From a virus: a stretch of 34,485 nucleotides of DNA. The notes below the pieces were generated by a model. It saw only the letters and a list, made by a program, of their open reading frames with translations, was not told the DNA's origin and did not search any database. The stretch lies in IMG/VR virus record IMGVR_UViG_3300032235_000435, positions 1 to 34,485 of that record; one strand, 5' to 3'. This document shows positions 24,074 through 31,712 of this stretch, piece after piece (position 1 is the first letter of the stretch; each line of letters starts with the position of its first letter). The position numbers and the translations under genes are program-made.

Positions 24074-25153
24074 TTACGCGGGGAGAAGTTTCTCGGCGCG
24101 GCTGTTGACTGCTACGCGGTCTTTGCCTGTGGTTTTGCCCCGAGCCTTTTGAATGCGGTCCATCATGGCGTACAGCTTGCGGGCACCCGCATCGGTCGAG
24201 CCGTTGCCTAGCTCAGAAACAATACGAGCAGGCACAACAAACTCACCATCAGCAAGACGCGCTGGGCGCTTGTTCGCAATCGTTGCAGGAATGGAGTCAG
24301 AAACACCATCGCCGGGACCTTTCAAAAGACGGCCACCGTCGGAGTAGTCGCCAAGGTGAGATACGCCGCCACCAGCAGCAAACATCTGACCGCCGTTGGC
24401 CATCATGGTTTCCATACGGTTTTGGTCGGACATAGCCTCAATCGGGCCACCCGCTGCCATCATTGGCGTGGTGGGGGCAAGCATATCCCGTGGCCTGCTG
24501 CCGGGCGTTACGCGAGTGTATGTTTGGTTGTTAGGGTTGTATTCGTACTCGTACGGGTTCGGGCCACCGCCGTCGTACGGCTTTGCCGCATCGGGCTGCA
24601 TCATGGGGGCGGCTGCAGCGAGTCCGGTTTTCATAAGGCCCGAAGCCCCACCCATGCCGGTGGCCTCTGCGGTTTTTGTTGCTGCGTTGCCCATGAAGGC
24701 ACTAAGACCTTCTTTGGTGCCAAGCGAACCCAAACCCCGCCCTGCTGCGGCAAGATTGCTGGAAAAAGTAGCCGGGGCAGCACCTGCGGCACCAGCCCCC
24801 GCTGCGGTCAAGCCACCAGCCAAACCAGCACCGCCAAATGCACCCATACCGGCCATCAAGCCTTTTTCCAAACTGCCTGTACGGAGACCTTCAACGCCGC
24901 CAACAAGCCCTGCCGCCATCAGAGGGCCAACGCCCGGAATAAACGACAGGCCCGCACCGATCAGCGTAGGCAGAATTTTCTTGAGGAAGTTGGCTTCGGG
25001 TAAGCCCGTATCTGGGTTCAGCGTCAGTGTGCCGCCGCCAGCTCTGGCAAGTGCTTGGAGACCCGAGACTTCCTCTGGAGCCATGTGCACCAGCATGGTG
25101 TCGCCTTTACGCCCACGGCTGGCAAGGTGTTGTGCAGCAAGTTCTAGGCTCAT
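24074..25153 (-). CDS. Gly/Ala-rich virion protein with LADGEFVVPA motif
   Basis: The 359-residue protein has an N-terminal MLVHMAPEEVSGLQALARAGGG (about 20-41), a long Gly/Ala-rich hydrophobic stretch (about 60-180), a linker, and a C-terminal conserved-looking block: MMANGGQMFAAGGG, GPGDGVSDSIPATI and LADGEFVVPARIVSELGNG, then a basic tail. Similar C-terminal blocks are common in environmental podo- and siphovirus structural proteins. A membrane-interacting ejection or tail role is plausible. The start is an ATGA overlap with the upstream gene. Confidence 0.82.
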   Translation of the reverse strand: MSLELAAQHLASRGRKGDTMLVHMAPEEVSGLQALARAGGGTLTLNPDTGLPEANFLKKILPTLIGAGLSFIPGVGPLMAAGLVGGVEGLRTGSLEKGLMAGMGAFGGAGLAGGLTAAGAGAAGAAPATFSSNLAAAGRGLGSLGTKEGLSAFMGNAATKTAEATGMGGASGLMKTGLAAAAPMMQPDAAKPYDGGGPNPYEYEYNPNNQTYTRVTPGSRPRDMLAPTTPMMAAGGPIEAMSDQNRMETMMANGGQMFAAGGGVSHLGDYSDGGRLLKGPGDGVSDSIPATIANKRPARLADGEFVVPARIVSELGNGSTDAGARKLYAMMDRIQKARGKTTGKDRVAVNSRAEKLLPA

Positions 25154-25461
25154 GTTTTAACTTTCAAGACGTTTCCCGCAGAGCTATCGTAATAGACATC
25201 GCCCACCCGGAGGTTACTCAAATCTGCCTGACTTGGCAAGCTAAGCGAGAACGTATTTGGGTTTGCGGGGTCGGGCTGTACGAAGCTCAACGCAGCAACA
25301 AGCTGCCCGTTTACACGTTGTGTAGCTGCCGCCATAGGCCCTGCGTTGTCCAACTGGTTGAAATACAGTCGCAAAACCCCCAGAAGTTGGTTCATAAACT
25401 GTGCGTTGTATTCTACCGGAGCAACCGGCAGCAGGGGAGCGCGTATATTTTTCTGGCTCAT
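25150..25461 (-). CDS. Small virion-associated hypothetical protein
   Basis: The 103-residue product begins MSQKNIRAPLLPVAPVEYN, then a helix (FMNQLLGVLRLYFNQLDN) and a strand-rich C-terminal half ending GDVYYDSSAGNVLKVK. Genes of this type sit between the nozzle-like and Gly-rich virion genes of environmental podoviruses; a structural or assembly role is inferred from position. GGAGA precedes the ATG by five bases and the stop overlaps the next start as ATGA. Confidence 0.75.
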   Translation of the reverse strand: MSQKNIRAPLLPVAPVEYNAQFMNQLLGVLRLYFNQLDNAGPMAAATQRVNGQLVAALSFVQPDPANPNTFSLSLPSQADLSNLRVGDVYYDSSAGNVLKVKT

Positions 25462-25463
25462 TT

Positions 25464-27419
25464 TTATCTCCGGCCATCAGGGCGCAGATCGAGCGACGGA
25501 ACGCCCAGTTGCCACTGCACACCCAAGCCTGTAGAGCTGACGCGGAACGCCATCTGACGCCCACGAACCCGCACATACACGATCTCGGTGAACTGCTGCA
25601 CCTCGTAGTTGCGCTGGCCTTGGTAGTTTTGCGTGCTGGTCACCGAAGGCGAGGCCGAAGCGCTGTAGTTTGCGCCGGGGTTTTGCCGTGGGCGCAGCGT
25701 CATGGTGACGGACGGGTTGTTGACCGTCGAGCCGTTGAAGGTGATGTCCGGGATCATGCGCCAGACAAACCCGTAGTTATGGCCATCGCCAATGTTAGCG
25801 TCCGCTGACTGGATGAACGCGGTGATGGGGCTTGGCGGATTGGTTGCGCCGTCGTCCACACCGTTCTCGTGGTAGATCAATTGGCCACCGTAACCTGCTG
25901 CAGACGGGAAGGTCCGCAAAGGGGTATCCAGCCAAGCCGTGCGGCTGAGGTTGCCGTAGGACCAGATTTTCTCCAAGTAGTTGTATATCACGTACTTGTC
26001 GATCACCGTGGAGTTGGCCGAGCAATAAAACCACCAGACTTCGTTGAAGCCTTCATTGGTACCCGCAAAGAACTGGTACTGCTGCTGCAGGTTGATGTCA
26101 CCAAAGATGTACTGGCGCAGAGGGCAGTAGAGCGTCTCCACACGACCGGAGTACATATAGAACTTGTCCAGACCCATCCAGTACGTGATGTTTGCCGCCG
26201 TGGCAGTAGCGTTGGGGCCAGCAATCGAGATGTTGTCGCCCAGAATCTGGAAGCCCCAAACGTACGGAGGTCCAAGGTACTGCATGGAGTACAGAGCCGC
26301 GTCGGTCCAGACCAAAATCTCCTGACGACCCTGCTGGTGCGCCACGATGGACGAACCTGTACTCAGGCGGTAGCTGCCCGCTTGGTTGGTGATAGCCGGT
26401 GCCCATACCGCGTAGTTTTCCTGATCGGACCAGCGCACCAGCAAGGGGTCCAGCCGGGTAGGGTCGTCCGGGTCTAAGGGGTCGTTGCACCCAAACGCAA
26501 TCACGAAGCGCGACGCATCGGAGATGGCCACCGAGTTTGCGACTGAAGGGCAGTCCGCGTCTGTCTGGTACGCCCCCGAGCTTGTGGGGGACAGCAGCAC
26601 CGCACGGTCGTAAATCAGTGGGTTGGGGTTGACTTTCCACAGATACAGTGCGCCGCCACGAGGGTTGATGATCAGGTCTTGGCCGTAGTTGTCTTGGCTC
26701 CAGAGGCGAAGCTGAATACCAATACCCACGCCCGCAGGCGCAGGAACACCCCAGCCAGTATCAGAAAAGCCCGGAGTTACCCCGCCCCAACCGCCCGCGC
26801 CCCAGCCCACACCGACGGTGTAAATGTCACTGCCGATCGAAAGTTGGTATGTAAAGGTGGCTGCCCCCGCAGTGCCTGACGACGTGGCAGGTGAAGATAC
26901 AGTGATGCTGTACGTGGTTGCGCTGATGTAGGTGATACGGAACTCTTGGTTCAGCGCAGCCGCAGGAATGCCGTTGACCGCACCAGAACCCGAAATCGTC
27001 ACGAAGTCCCCGTCCTTACCCGCGTAGCCGGGGTCATTGACCACCACTGTCGTGGAGCCGTTGGTCGTTGTGAACGCCCCAGAGGCGATTGTGTTGACGT
27101 CCCGGATGGGCGTCACGTCGTAGAAATCACCACCAGAAGTTGGCTGGATGTAGTACTTCATGTTGGTACCTACACCCATCAGGTTGTTGCCGCCCAACGT
27201 AATCCAGTTCCACAGTGATCGGGCGGTGCCCCAGAACGACCCAGTAGGCGGCTTCAAAGCGGCCTTGGCGATCCCCGTATCCGCGACCCACCCGCCGATT
27301 TTTTCGGGAAAGCCCGAGCGAAAGCGCACCTTGTCCATCTCGAACCAAGTGCCTTCGTTGGCAAGCGTCGTGGATTCTTTGTTGATCCCCGGCTTTAGCA
27401 GTAGTTTTTGCAGCGACAT
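25464..27419 (-). CDS. Large tail protein, nozzle-like
   Basis: The 651-residue protein starts MSLQKLLLKPGINKESTTLANEG and continues with EMDKVRFRSGFPEKIGGW, a beginning typical of environmental podovirus tail proteins. The body is beta-rich with many Trp, Gly and Tyr, including Ig-like inserts (about 120-200), and aromatic repeats such as VLVWTDAALYSMQY that suggest propeller blades. This is compatible with the nozzle family (T7 gp12 or P22 gp10) but I cannot prove homology by eye. GGGAG lies nine bases ahead of ATG 27419. It is just downstream of the endolysin gene in the same transcript. Confidence 0.8.
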   Translation of the reverse strand: MSLQKLLLKPGINKESTTLANEGTWFEMDKVRFRSGFPEKIGGWVADTGIAKAALKPPTGSFWGTARSLWNWITLGGNNLMGVGTNMKYYIQPTSGGDFYDVTPIRDVNTIASGAFTTTNGSTTVVVNDPGYAGKDGDFVTISGSGAVNGIPAAALNQEFRITYISATTYSITVSSPATSSGTAGAATFTYQLSIGSDIYTVGVGWGAGGWGGVTPGFSDTGWGVPAPAGVGIGIQLRLWSQDNYGQDLIINPRGGALYLWKVNPNPLIYDRAVLLSPTSSGAYQTDADCPSVANSVAISDASRFVIAFGCNDPLDPDDPTRLDPLLVRWSDQENYAVWAPAITNQAGSYRLSTGSSIVAHQQGRQEILVWTDAALYSMQYLGPPYVWGFQILGDNISIAGPNATATAANITYWMGLDKFYMYSGRVETLYCPLRQYIFGDINLQQQYQFFAGTNEGFNEVWWFYCSANSTVIDKYVIYNYLEKIWSYGNLSRTAWLDTPLRTFPSAAGYGGQLIYHENGVDDGATNPPSPITAFIQSADANIGDGHNYGFVWRMIPDITFNGSTVNNPSVTMTLRPRQNPGANYSASASPSVTSTQNYQGQRNYEVQQFTEIVYVRVRGRQMAFRVSSTGLGVQWQLGVPSLDLRPDGRR

Positions 27420-27434
27420 GGCGTGATTCTCCCA

Positions 27435-28034
27435 TCAGGCCGTCAGTACGGCAAGGGCGCGGTTTGTGCGCTGAATGCGGTCGTCCAGCCCGTGGGTGCC
27501 GCCGTTGATCTTTTTGGTCAGGCCGACCCAATCTTGCGCATCGGCAAACCTGTTGCACTTATGCGTGGCCCAGAACCAACCAGCCGTCAGGGCTGCGTAT
27601 TGGGGAGTCAGCACCAAATCGGGTTCTTTCACCAGATCAACCCCCAGCCATTTACCAGCATGAAAGTACCCGCTGTGGCCTGTAAGCTGAATGCAGCCTC
27701 GGCCCCGGAAACGGTGCCCATCCCCAGACGCTTCGTCTCGGTTCCCCATACGGTTAGCGTAGACGTTGTTGGCCAGTGCTTTGGGGTTACGGGCGTAGGG
27801 CTGGGCAGCATCCAGCGTGGGAAAGCGCCGGGGCCAGACTTTCATCAGGCGCTCAGCAGAATAGCTCAGGCCTTCCTCCAGCTTGGTGAAGTTGGCGCTC
27901 TCATGCCCGCACTGACCGATGAATGCCGCTTGCTGCAAGGGCGTGGCAAGCCCGCACCGGGCAAAGGTATCGTTCAAAGCAGGCACCCACTCGATGCCGA
28001 TCTTGAGCTGCTGAAGTTGTTCAGCGTTGACCAT
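27435..28034 (-). CDS. GH19 chitinase-like endolysin
   Basis: The 199-residue enzyme belongs to glycoside hydrolase family 19, used by many phages to cut peptidoglycan glycan strands. The catalytic Glu is expected at E45 in GHESANF, with a second acid in LEEGLSYSAERL (E53/E54). GRGCIQLTG (111-119) is the family's conserved substrate-cleft motif, and the RFPTLDAAQPYARNP segment is typical of phage members. There is no signal peptide or SAR helix, so release depends on a holin. It overlaps the 3' end of Rz by 14 bases, with GGGAG seven bases before the ATG. Confidence 0.93.
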   Translation of the reverse strand: MVNAEQLQQLKIGIEWVPALNDTFARCGLATPLQQAAFIGQCGHESANFTKLEEGLSYSAERLMKVWPRRFPTLDAAQPYARNPKALANNVYANRMGNRDEASGDGHRFRGRGCIQLTGHSGYFHAGKWLGVDLVKEPDLVLTPQYAALTAGWFWATHKCNRFADAQDWVGLTKKINGGTHGLDDRIQRTNRALAVLTA

Positions 28035-28515
28035 TGATCTGCTCCCTTACTTGGTTGTAGGCGTCAATGCAGGCGTTGAGCTGGTTGATGGCCCGGTCCC
28101 CGTCGGCTGCGATTTGGGCGATGAGTCGGAGGGTTTCTCGGTCGGCATCAGAAGGCTGGTCAGCCGGTCGGTCAAGTTCGCTTCGCGCTTCTTGGCGATC
28201 TCCGCTGGGAGCGGGGGTACTTGCGGGGGATTGTACGCAACTTGCGGCGGGGAGGCGCACCCGGCCAGCGCGGATAGCGCGATCAAGAGCAGAAGATTTT
28301 TGGTCAAGGGCATTGTTAGCCTCCAAGAGTTTGGTACTGCTTTCGTTGAGCCTGTCAGCCATCTGCCGCTCTTTGGCTCGGGATTCCTCGTTTTTCTGTG
28401 CGATCACCGCCTGCATCTCAGCATCACGGTCTCCCCACCCACGGCCGTAGCCCCAGCGGTAAAGCCCGATGACTGTCAAAATTACGACAGCGGCGGCGAT
28501 CAGATAGCGAGTCAT
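28021..28515 (-). CDS. Rz: Rz-like inner-membrane spanin
   Basis: The 164-residue protein has an N-terminal transmembrane helix (about 4-18), then a periplasmic coiled coil rich in Glu, Arg and Gln (about 30-85) and a Pro/Ser-rich linker with a C-terminal helix. This is the i-spanin layout: the protein spans the periplasm and, with the o-spanin, fuses inner and outer membranes at lysis. An o-spanin is encoded entirely inside this gene in another frame, as in phage lambda. Its ATG overlaps the upstream stop as ATGA, and the 3' end overlaps the endolysin start. Confidence 0.85.
   Translation of the reverse strand: MTRYLIAAAVVILTVIGLYRWGYGRGWGDRDAEMQAVIAQKNEESRAKERQMADRLNESSTKLLEANNALDQKSSALDRAIRAGRVRLPAASCVQSPASTPAPSGDRQEARSELDRPADQPSDADRETLRLIAQIAADGDRAINQLNACIDAYNQVREQINGQR
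28047..28313 (-). CDS. Rz1: Rz1-like outer-membrane lipoprotein spanin, nested in Rz
   Basis: The 88-residue product has a lipoprotein signal peptide with lipobox ALAGC (Cys19) followed by a Pro-rich stretch (PPQVAYNPPQVPPLP) and a short helical region, the o-spanin pattern. It is encoded wholly inside the Rz gene in a different frame. GAGG lies six bases ahead of ATG 28313. The lipid anchors it in the outer membrane, where it pairs with Rz. Confidence 0.88.
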   Translation of the reverse strand: MPLTKNLLLLIALSALAGCASPPQVAYNPPQVPPLPAEIAKKREANLTDRLTSLLMPTEKPSDSSPKSQPTGTGPSTSSTPALTPTTK

Positions 28516-29048
28516 GTCTCACCCCTTGCGTGTACCCGCTCACGGGCGATTTCTTCCGCAGCCGGATCAATGTAGTCCGGTGGGGTGCTTGGCGGTGGCG
28601 GAGGAACCCAGCTCTCATCAAGCTCTGGGTTTTTGTACCCCATCCAGTTCCAGTCAGGAACTACGCTTGTCGGCCCCGGGGGAGTCTGCGGCTGTGGCTG
28701 GGCCACCGCAGCCGCTGGGAACTTTGGGGGTTCAGGCGCTATCGCTTTTGCCACCGACCCGACGGCGCGTTTACTGATGACCCCGCCGATACCGCCCACA
28801 ATCAGCAGCACGATGTCGTTGAGCATCTTGGTATAGGCTTGGTCGATGGGGGCCATCGACTTGATAGGCTGCGTCACAAACGTCACCGAATACAGCAGGG
28901 CGATCACGATGAACGCCAAAATGAGCGTGACCACGACCACGACGAAACCCCATATCCGTGCCTCTAGGACTTCGACGTAGTTGTCGGTGGTCCCGTCACT
29001 TGTTAGCGTCTGGTTCGGCGGGGCTTTGGTTAGATTGTTGAACGGCAT
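28512..29048 (-). CDS. Membrane protein, candidate holin
   Basis: The 178-residue protein has a strong transmembrane helix (about 33-56), a second hydrophobic segment (about 78-92, LNDIVLLIVGGIGGVI), and a Pro-rich cytoplasmic-looking C-terminus. The gene sits directly upstream of Rz/Rz1 and the endolysin, where a holin is expected, and no other gene in this cassette has a better holin profile. It is longer than most holins because of the Pro-rich tail, so the call is moderate. It overlaps the lipoprotein gene by 53 bases. Confidence 0.7.
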   Translation of the reverse strand: MPFNNLTKAPPNQTLTSDGTTDNYVEVLEARIWGFVVVVVTLILAFIVIALLYSVTFVTQPIKSMAPIDQAYTKMLNDIVLLIVGGIGGVISKRAVGSVAKAIAPEPPKFPAAAVAQPQPQTPPGPTSVVPDWNWMGYKNPELDESWVPPPPPSTPPDYIDPAAEEIARERVHARGET

Positions 29049-29223
29049 TTATTTGCTTCTCCAAAATGGGGGCGACAAGGTACTCTGGACACATCTGGGT
29101 GAACTGGCACTTGGGCTTTTGGCACTGGGGTTTATGGAAGTTGTCAGGATTTTGACAGGGGTAGCGGTACTGGTCCTCACACCCAGCCAGCAGCGCCACG
29201 AGAAGCAAGACGCCGTACTTCAT
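28996..29223 (-). CDS. Cys-rich outer-membrane lipoprotein
   Basis: The 75-residue precursor has a signal peptide ending in lipobox LLAGC (Cys15), with Glu at +2, which should favour outer-membrane sorting. The mature part has four further cysteines (C23, C34, C39, C45), enough for two disulfides in an oxidising compartment, and a disordered Gln/Pro-rich tail. It is not Rz1, which is present separately. A role in superinfection exclusion (as with T5 Llp) or lysis is possible but unproven. The start overlaps the upstream stop and the 3' end overlaps the holin-like gene by 53 bases. Confidence 0.78.
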   Translation of the reverse strand: MKYGVLLLVALLAGCEDQYRYPCQNPDNFHKPQCQKPKCQFTQMCPEYLVAPILEKQINAVQQSNQSPAEPDANK

Positions 29224-29723
29224 TTTGACAACGGGTTAGAGGTTGCCCGCTTGAGCACGTTCATCTCAGCGCGAAGGGCTGCGGCCGTACTGTCGAGGTC
29301 TTGCTTGAGTGCAGCCAGCTTGGTCTGCACTTCCCGGGCTTGGCTCTCAACAGCCGACTTCACTTCCCGGCTGGACGCAGCAGATTCAGTAGCCGCGCCC
29401 TGTGCAACGGCACGAGTTTCGCGGGCAAGCGCGATTGCGTCGGATGATTTTTCAGCAATGCGAACTGCCTGCTCAGCGATAGAAAGCTGGCGCTCTTTGA
29501 GCGCTTTGACCTCGATCTCAAAAGCCTGAACCTTTTCGCGGAACTCAGTGTCGTCATAGGGTTTGAACTTGTCAACGGCTTCAATGGTCTTCTCCATCTT
29601 GCCCCAAAACTTAATCCCCGAATACGCCGCTCCCCCGATAAGTGGCAGGAAGGTCACGAGCAAGCCAAGAATCATCTGGCTGGATAAGCTCACTGAGTAT
29701 GTTTTGTTGTCTTCGGATGGCAT
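29220..29723 (-). CDS. Membrane-anchored coiled-coil protein
   Basis: The 167-residue protein has an N-terminal transmembrane helix (about 17-37) and then a long charged, Ala-rich coiled coil (about 45-160) with heptad-like spacing. It resembles spanin- or tape-like envelope proteins in shape but matches no named family I recognise. It lies in a run of exported or membrane proteins beside the lysis genes, and its 5' end overlaps the 387-residue gene by 113 bases. Confidence 0.75.
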   Translation of the reverse strand: MPSEDNKTYSVSLSSQMILGLLVTFLPLIGGAAYSGIKFWGKMEKTIEAVDKFKPYDDTEFREKVQAFEIEVKALKERQLSIAEQAVRIAEKSSDAIALARETRAVAQGAATESAASSREVKSAVESQAREVQTKLAALKQDLDSTAAALRAEMNVLKRATSNPLSK

Positions 29724-30774
29724 CCGGTAGCTCCTGTTTGAGACTGATCAATTCTACGATGGAAGGCTGGCGGGGCATAGCCCCAATCCGCTCAAGTCTT
29801 TGAGTAATCGACACCGCTCTCGCACCAGTCCCTGCAGACGTTCGCGGAGCAGAGCTGCCCGGTGATGGGGCAGCGGAAGTTTCCGAGCTCGTTTGGCTTT
29901 GGGGCTGCGATCCGCTGGCTTGGGTCGGTTGCGACGAAGGGGCCTCTGGCGTATCGGTAGGTGGCGTCATCATCGGCGCAAACCCCGGCATCGCAGTTAC
30001 AGGTGCGATGGGGGCTACGGGTGCAGACATGGGGCTGACTGGGCTGCTCGGATTGAGCGGACTGACGGGGCTGACGGGCGAGAGGACGTTTGTTGGATTC
30101 GTCATCGACTTCACGCAACTGTCGGATGTAGTCTGCCAGACGTTGGACCACACGGGGCTGCCATAGGGATTTGGGCATGTACTCGTCATTGACTGGGTAA
30201 TGCTTCCCGTGAATCCCGCTTGGCACGCCAGAGTTTGCGTCTGAGTGCTTATCTGGCATGTTGGTGGGTTCCATTTGCATGCGTCCTGTGTCAGTTGCCA
30301 TTGGCCCCAGATGGGCTGGCCGTAGGGGTTGGGGCAGGTGCTTTGGCGGGTGTACGTTTTGCTGCCACTTTGATTTGCGAGGCAGCCCTCTTGACGTGTT
30401 TCGACACTTGCTTTGCAAGTTGGAGGCGCTGGCGTGCAGGTATCCGAGATTTTGAACCAGCCGCTGTCAACGGCTGTTGAGCCAACGCAGTTTGACTCTC
30501 GCTTCCAAGTTTCTGTCCCGTTAAAGTTGACGGGGCATGGTCGCTGTTCGGTGACTGCGGAGTACGTGCAGGCTGGTGCAGGTGGCTGGTATGTAGGGCA
30601 GAAGGCTTGTTGCCATGTGGTGCTGTATGCTCCGGGCTGGCAGGCCCAGCAGGTGGCGTTGGCCGTACAGTGCCCAGCAAACCCCGGACGCGCAGGGCCA
30701 GCACAGAAACAGCCTTGAGCCAGCGCATTACTTGACCCCAGCGTCAGCAGTAGCCAGAGTAGGAACCTTGCCAT
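29611..30774 (-). CDS. Secreted Cys-repeat protein
   Basis: The 387-residue protein has a Sec signal peptide (cleavage near ALAQ20) and then a Cys-rich head. Three repeats of about 50 residues share exact spacing: C69-C80-C96-C113, C120-C131-C147-C166 and C173-C184-C200-C220, with Trp residues before the last Cys and CPNPYG motifs in repeats 2 and 3. A Pro/Ser-rich linker (about 230-320) leads to a helical C-terminus. The repeat pattern implies disulfide-stabilised modules, perhaps adhesive; I do not know the family. It overlaps both neighbours (by 47 and 113 bases) inside the envelope cassette. Confidence 0.78.
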   Translation of the reverse strand: MARFLLWLLLTLGSSNALAQGCFCAGPARPGFAGHCTANATCWACQPGAYSTTWQQAFCPTYQPPAPACTYSAVTEQRPCPVNFNGTETWKRESNCVGSTAVDSGWFKISDTCTPAPPTCKASVETRQEGCLANQSGSKTYTRQSTCPNPYGQPIWGQWQLTQDACKWNPPTCQISTQTQTLACQAGFTGSITQSMTSTCPNPYGSPVWSNVWQTTSDSCVKSMTNPTNVLSPVSPVSPLNPSSPVSPMSAPVAPIAPVTAMPGFAPMMTPPTDTPEAPSSQPTQASGSQPQSQTSSETSAAPSPGSSAPRTSAGTGARAVSITQRLERIGAMPRQPSIVELISLKQELPDAIRRQQNILSELIQPDDSWLARDLPATYRGSGVFGD

Positions 30775-31177
30775 ACAGCTTCTTGAACCTTTCTGGATGC
30801 AGCTTCACCCATGCCTCACGAGCTGCATCGCCAATAGCTCCGCCGATGGGGCAGGGCGATCCTGACATCTCCATCGCCTCCCAGACGCGAATGTCAGCGC
30901 ACAGGATGGCCACAGCTCCGACCTTCAAGCCTTGGTTGGACAGCTCCCGCGCCAGTTTGATGCGCTCGCAGTTTGCGTCCGTGACGGTGGTTCCACCTGC
31001 CACGCCAATGACCGTTGAGCTGATGGCACCAGACACAGGCACGGCGCAAATATCACTGCCCATTGCAGCAATGGATGGAGCCATAGCCGTTGGGGGCGGC
31101 TGCCCCCGGTAGTTGATAGTCGTGTCCTGCGCATAAACCAGCACAGGAGCCAGCAGGAGCAGGGCGAGGTACCGCAT
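30728..31177 (-). CDS. Exported hypothetical protein
   Basis: The 149-residue product starts at ATG 31177 (MRYLALLLLAPVLVYAQ), giving a clean signal peptide; an upstream in-frame start at 31231 would bury it behind a charged extension. The mature protein has a Gly/Ala/Val-rich region (about 45-65) and four cysteines. A C-terminal helix carries AREAWVKLHPERFKKLYGK. I recognise no function. It is the first of a block of exported or membrane proteins leading into the lysis genes. Confidence 0.75.
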   Translation of the reverse strand: MRYLALLLLAPVLVYAQDTTINYRGQPPPTAMAPSIAAMGSDICAVPVSGAISSTVIGVAGGTTVTDANCERIKLARELSNQGLKVGAVAILCADIRVWEAMEMSGSPCPIGGAIGDAAREAWVKLHPERFKKLYGKVPTLATADAGVK

Positions 31178-31181
31178 CCCT

Positions 31182-31409
31182 TTACAGCTCAAGAATAGCC
31201 TTGATTTCTGCGTACGTGGTTGCCGCATCAATCTGCTGCTGCATTACTGCGTACTTTTCGCGGATGGCTTGCCGCGCCGCTTCTGTAGCACTGGCGTTGG
31301 GCAACTGCGCAACGATGGCGTAATCGAGCGGATCGAACTCAGCGTCTCTTTTGCGTCTGCGAAATTCGTGGGCAGCCAATTTCAGTTTTTCAAAGTTGAC
31401 GCTTATCAT
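31182..31409 (-). CDS. Small tail-fibre-adjacent protein
   Basis: The 75-residue, mostly helical protein begins MISVNFEKLKLAAHEFRRRKRDAEF and ends in a helix with repeated Ala and Glu residues. Similar short proteins follow tail fibre genes in many phages of proteobacteria; a chaperone or assembly role is an inference from position. AGGAG is six bases ahead of the ATG, which overlaps the previous stop as ATGA. Confidence 0.75.
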   Translation of the reverse strand: MISVNFEKLKLAAHEFRRRKRDAEFDPLDYAIVAQLPNASATEAARQAIREKYAVMQQQIDAATTYAEIKAILEL

Positions 31410-31705
31410 GCTTCGCTCCTGAGTACCGGATTGCCTGCTTCGTCATAACCAACGACAGCATTGGTGGACCCCACGCCATAATCTTCCCCAACGCCTTGCG
31501 GCGTAGTGCCGGGGTCGATCTCCCAAGCAGAAGAAAACTGCGCGACTGTCGGCAGTTCAGACTCTTCCACGATTTGGTACGGGAGCCCGAACGGAACGTC
31601 TTTTTTCGCAATCTGCTCTACGGTCAAACCGCAAAACTGGGGGTAGGGGTTCAGCACAACAACAGAACCGCTGTTGTCCCAATAGATAATTTTTTTGGTT
31701 GTCAT
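31406..31705 (-). CDS. Small fibre-associated protein
   Basis: The 99-residue product starts MTTKKIIYWDNSGSVVVL at ATG 31705, with AAGG nearby. A strand-rich N-terminus is followed by LTVEQIAKKDVPFGLPYQIVEESELP, a pattern common in small proteins encoded just after tail fibres, and an acidic C-terminal part. A fibre assembly chaperone or cap is likely by position. An in-frame start at 31732 would overlap the fibre gene by 20 bases and is less likely. Confidence 0.72.
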   Translation of the reverse strand: MTTKKIIYWDNSGSVVVLNPYPQFCGLTVEQIAKKDVPFGLPYQIVEESELPTVAQFSSAWEIDPGTTPQGVGEDYGVGSTNAVVGYDEAGNPVLRSEA

Positions 31706-31712
31706 AAAAGCC

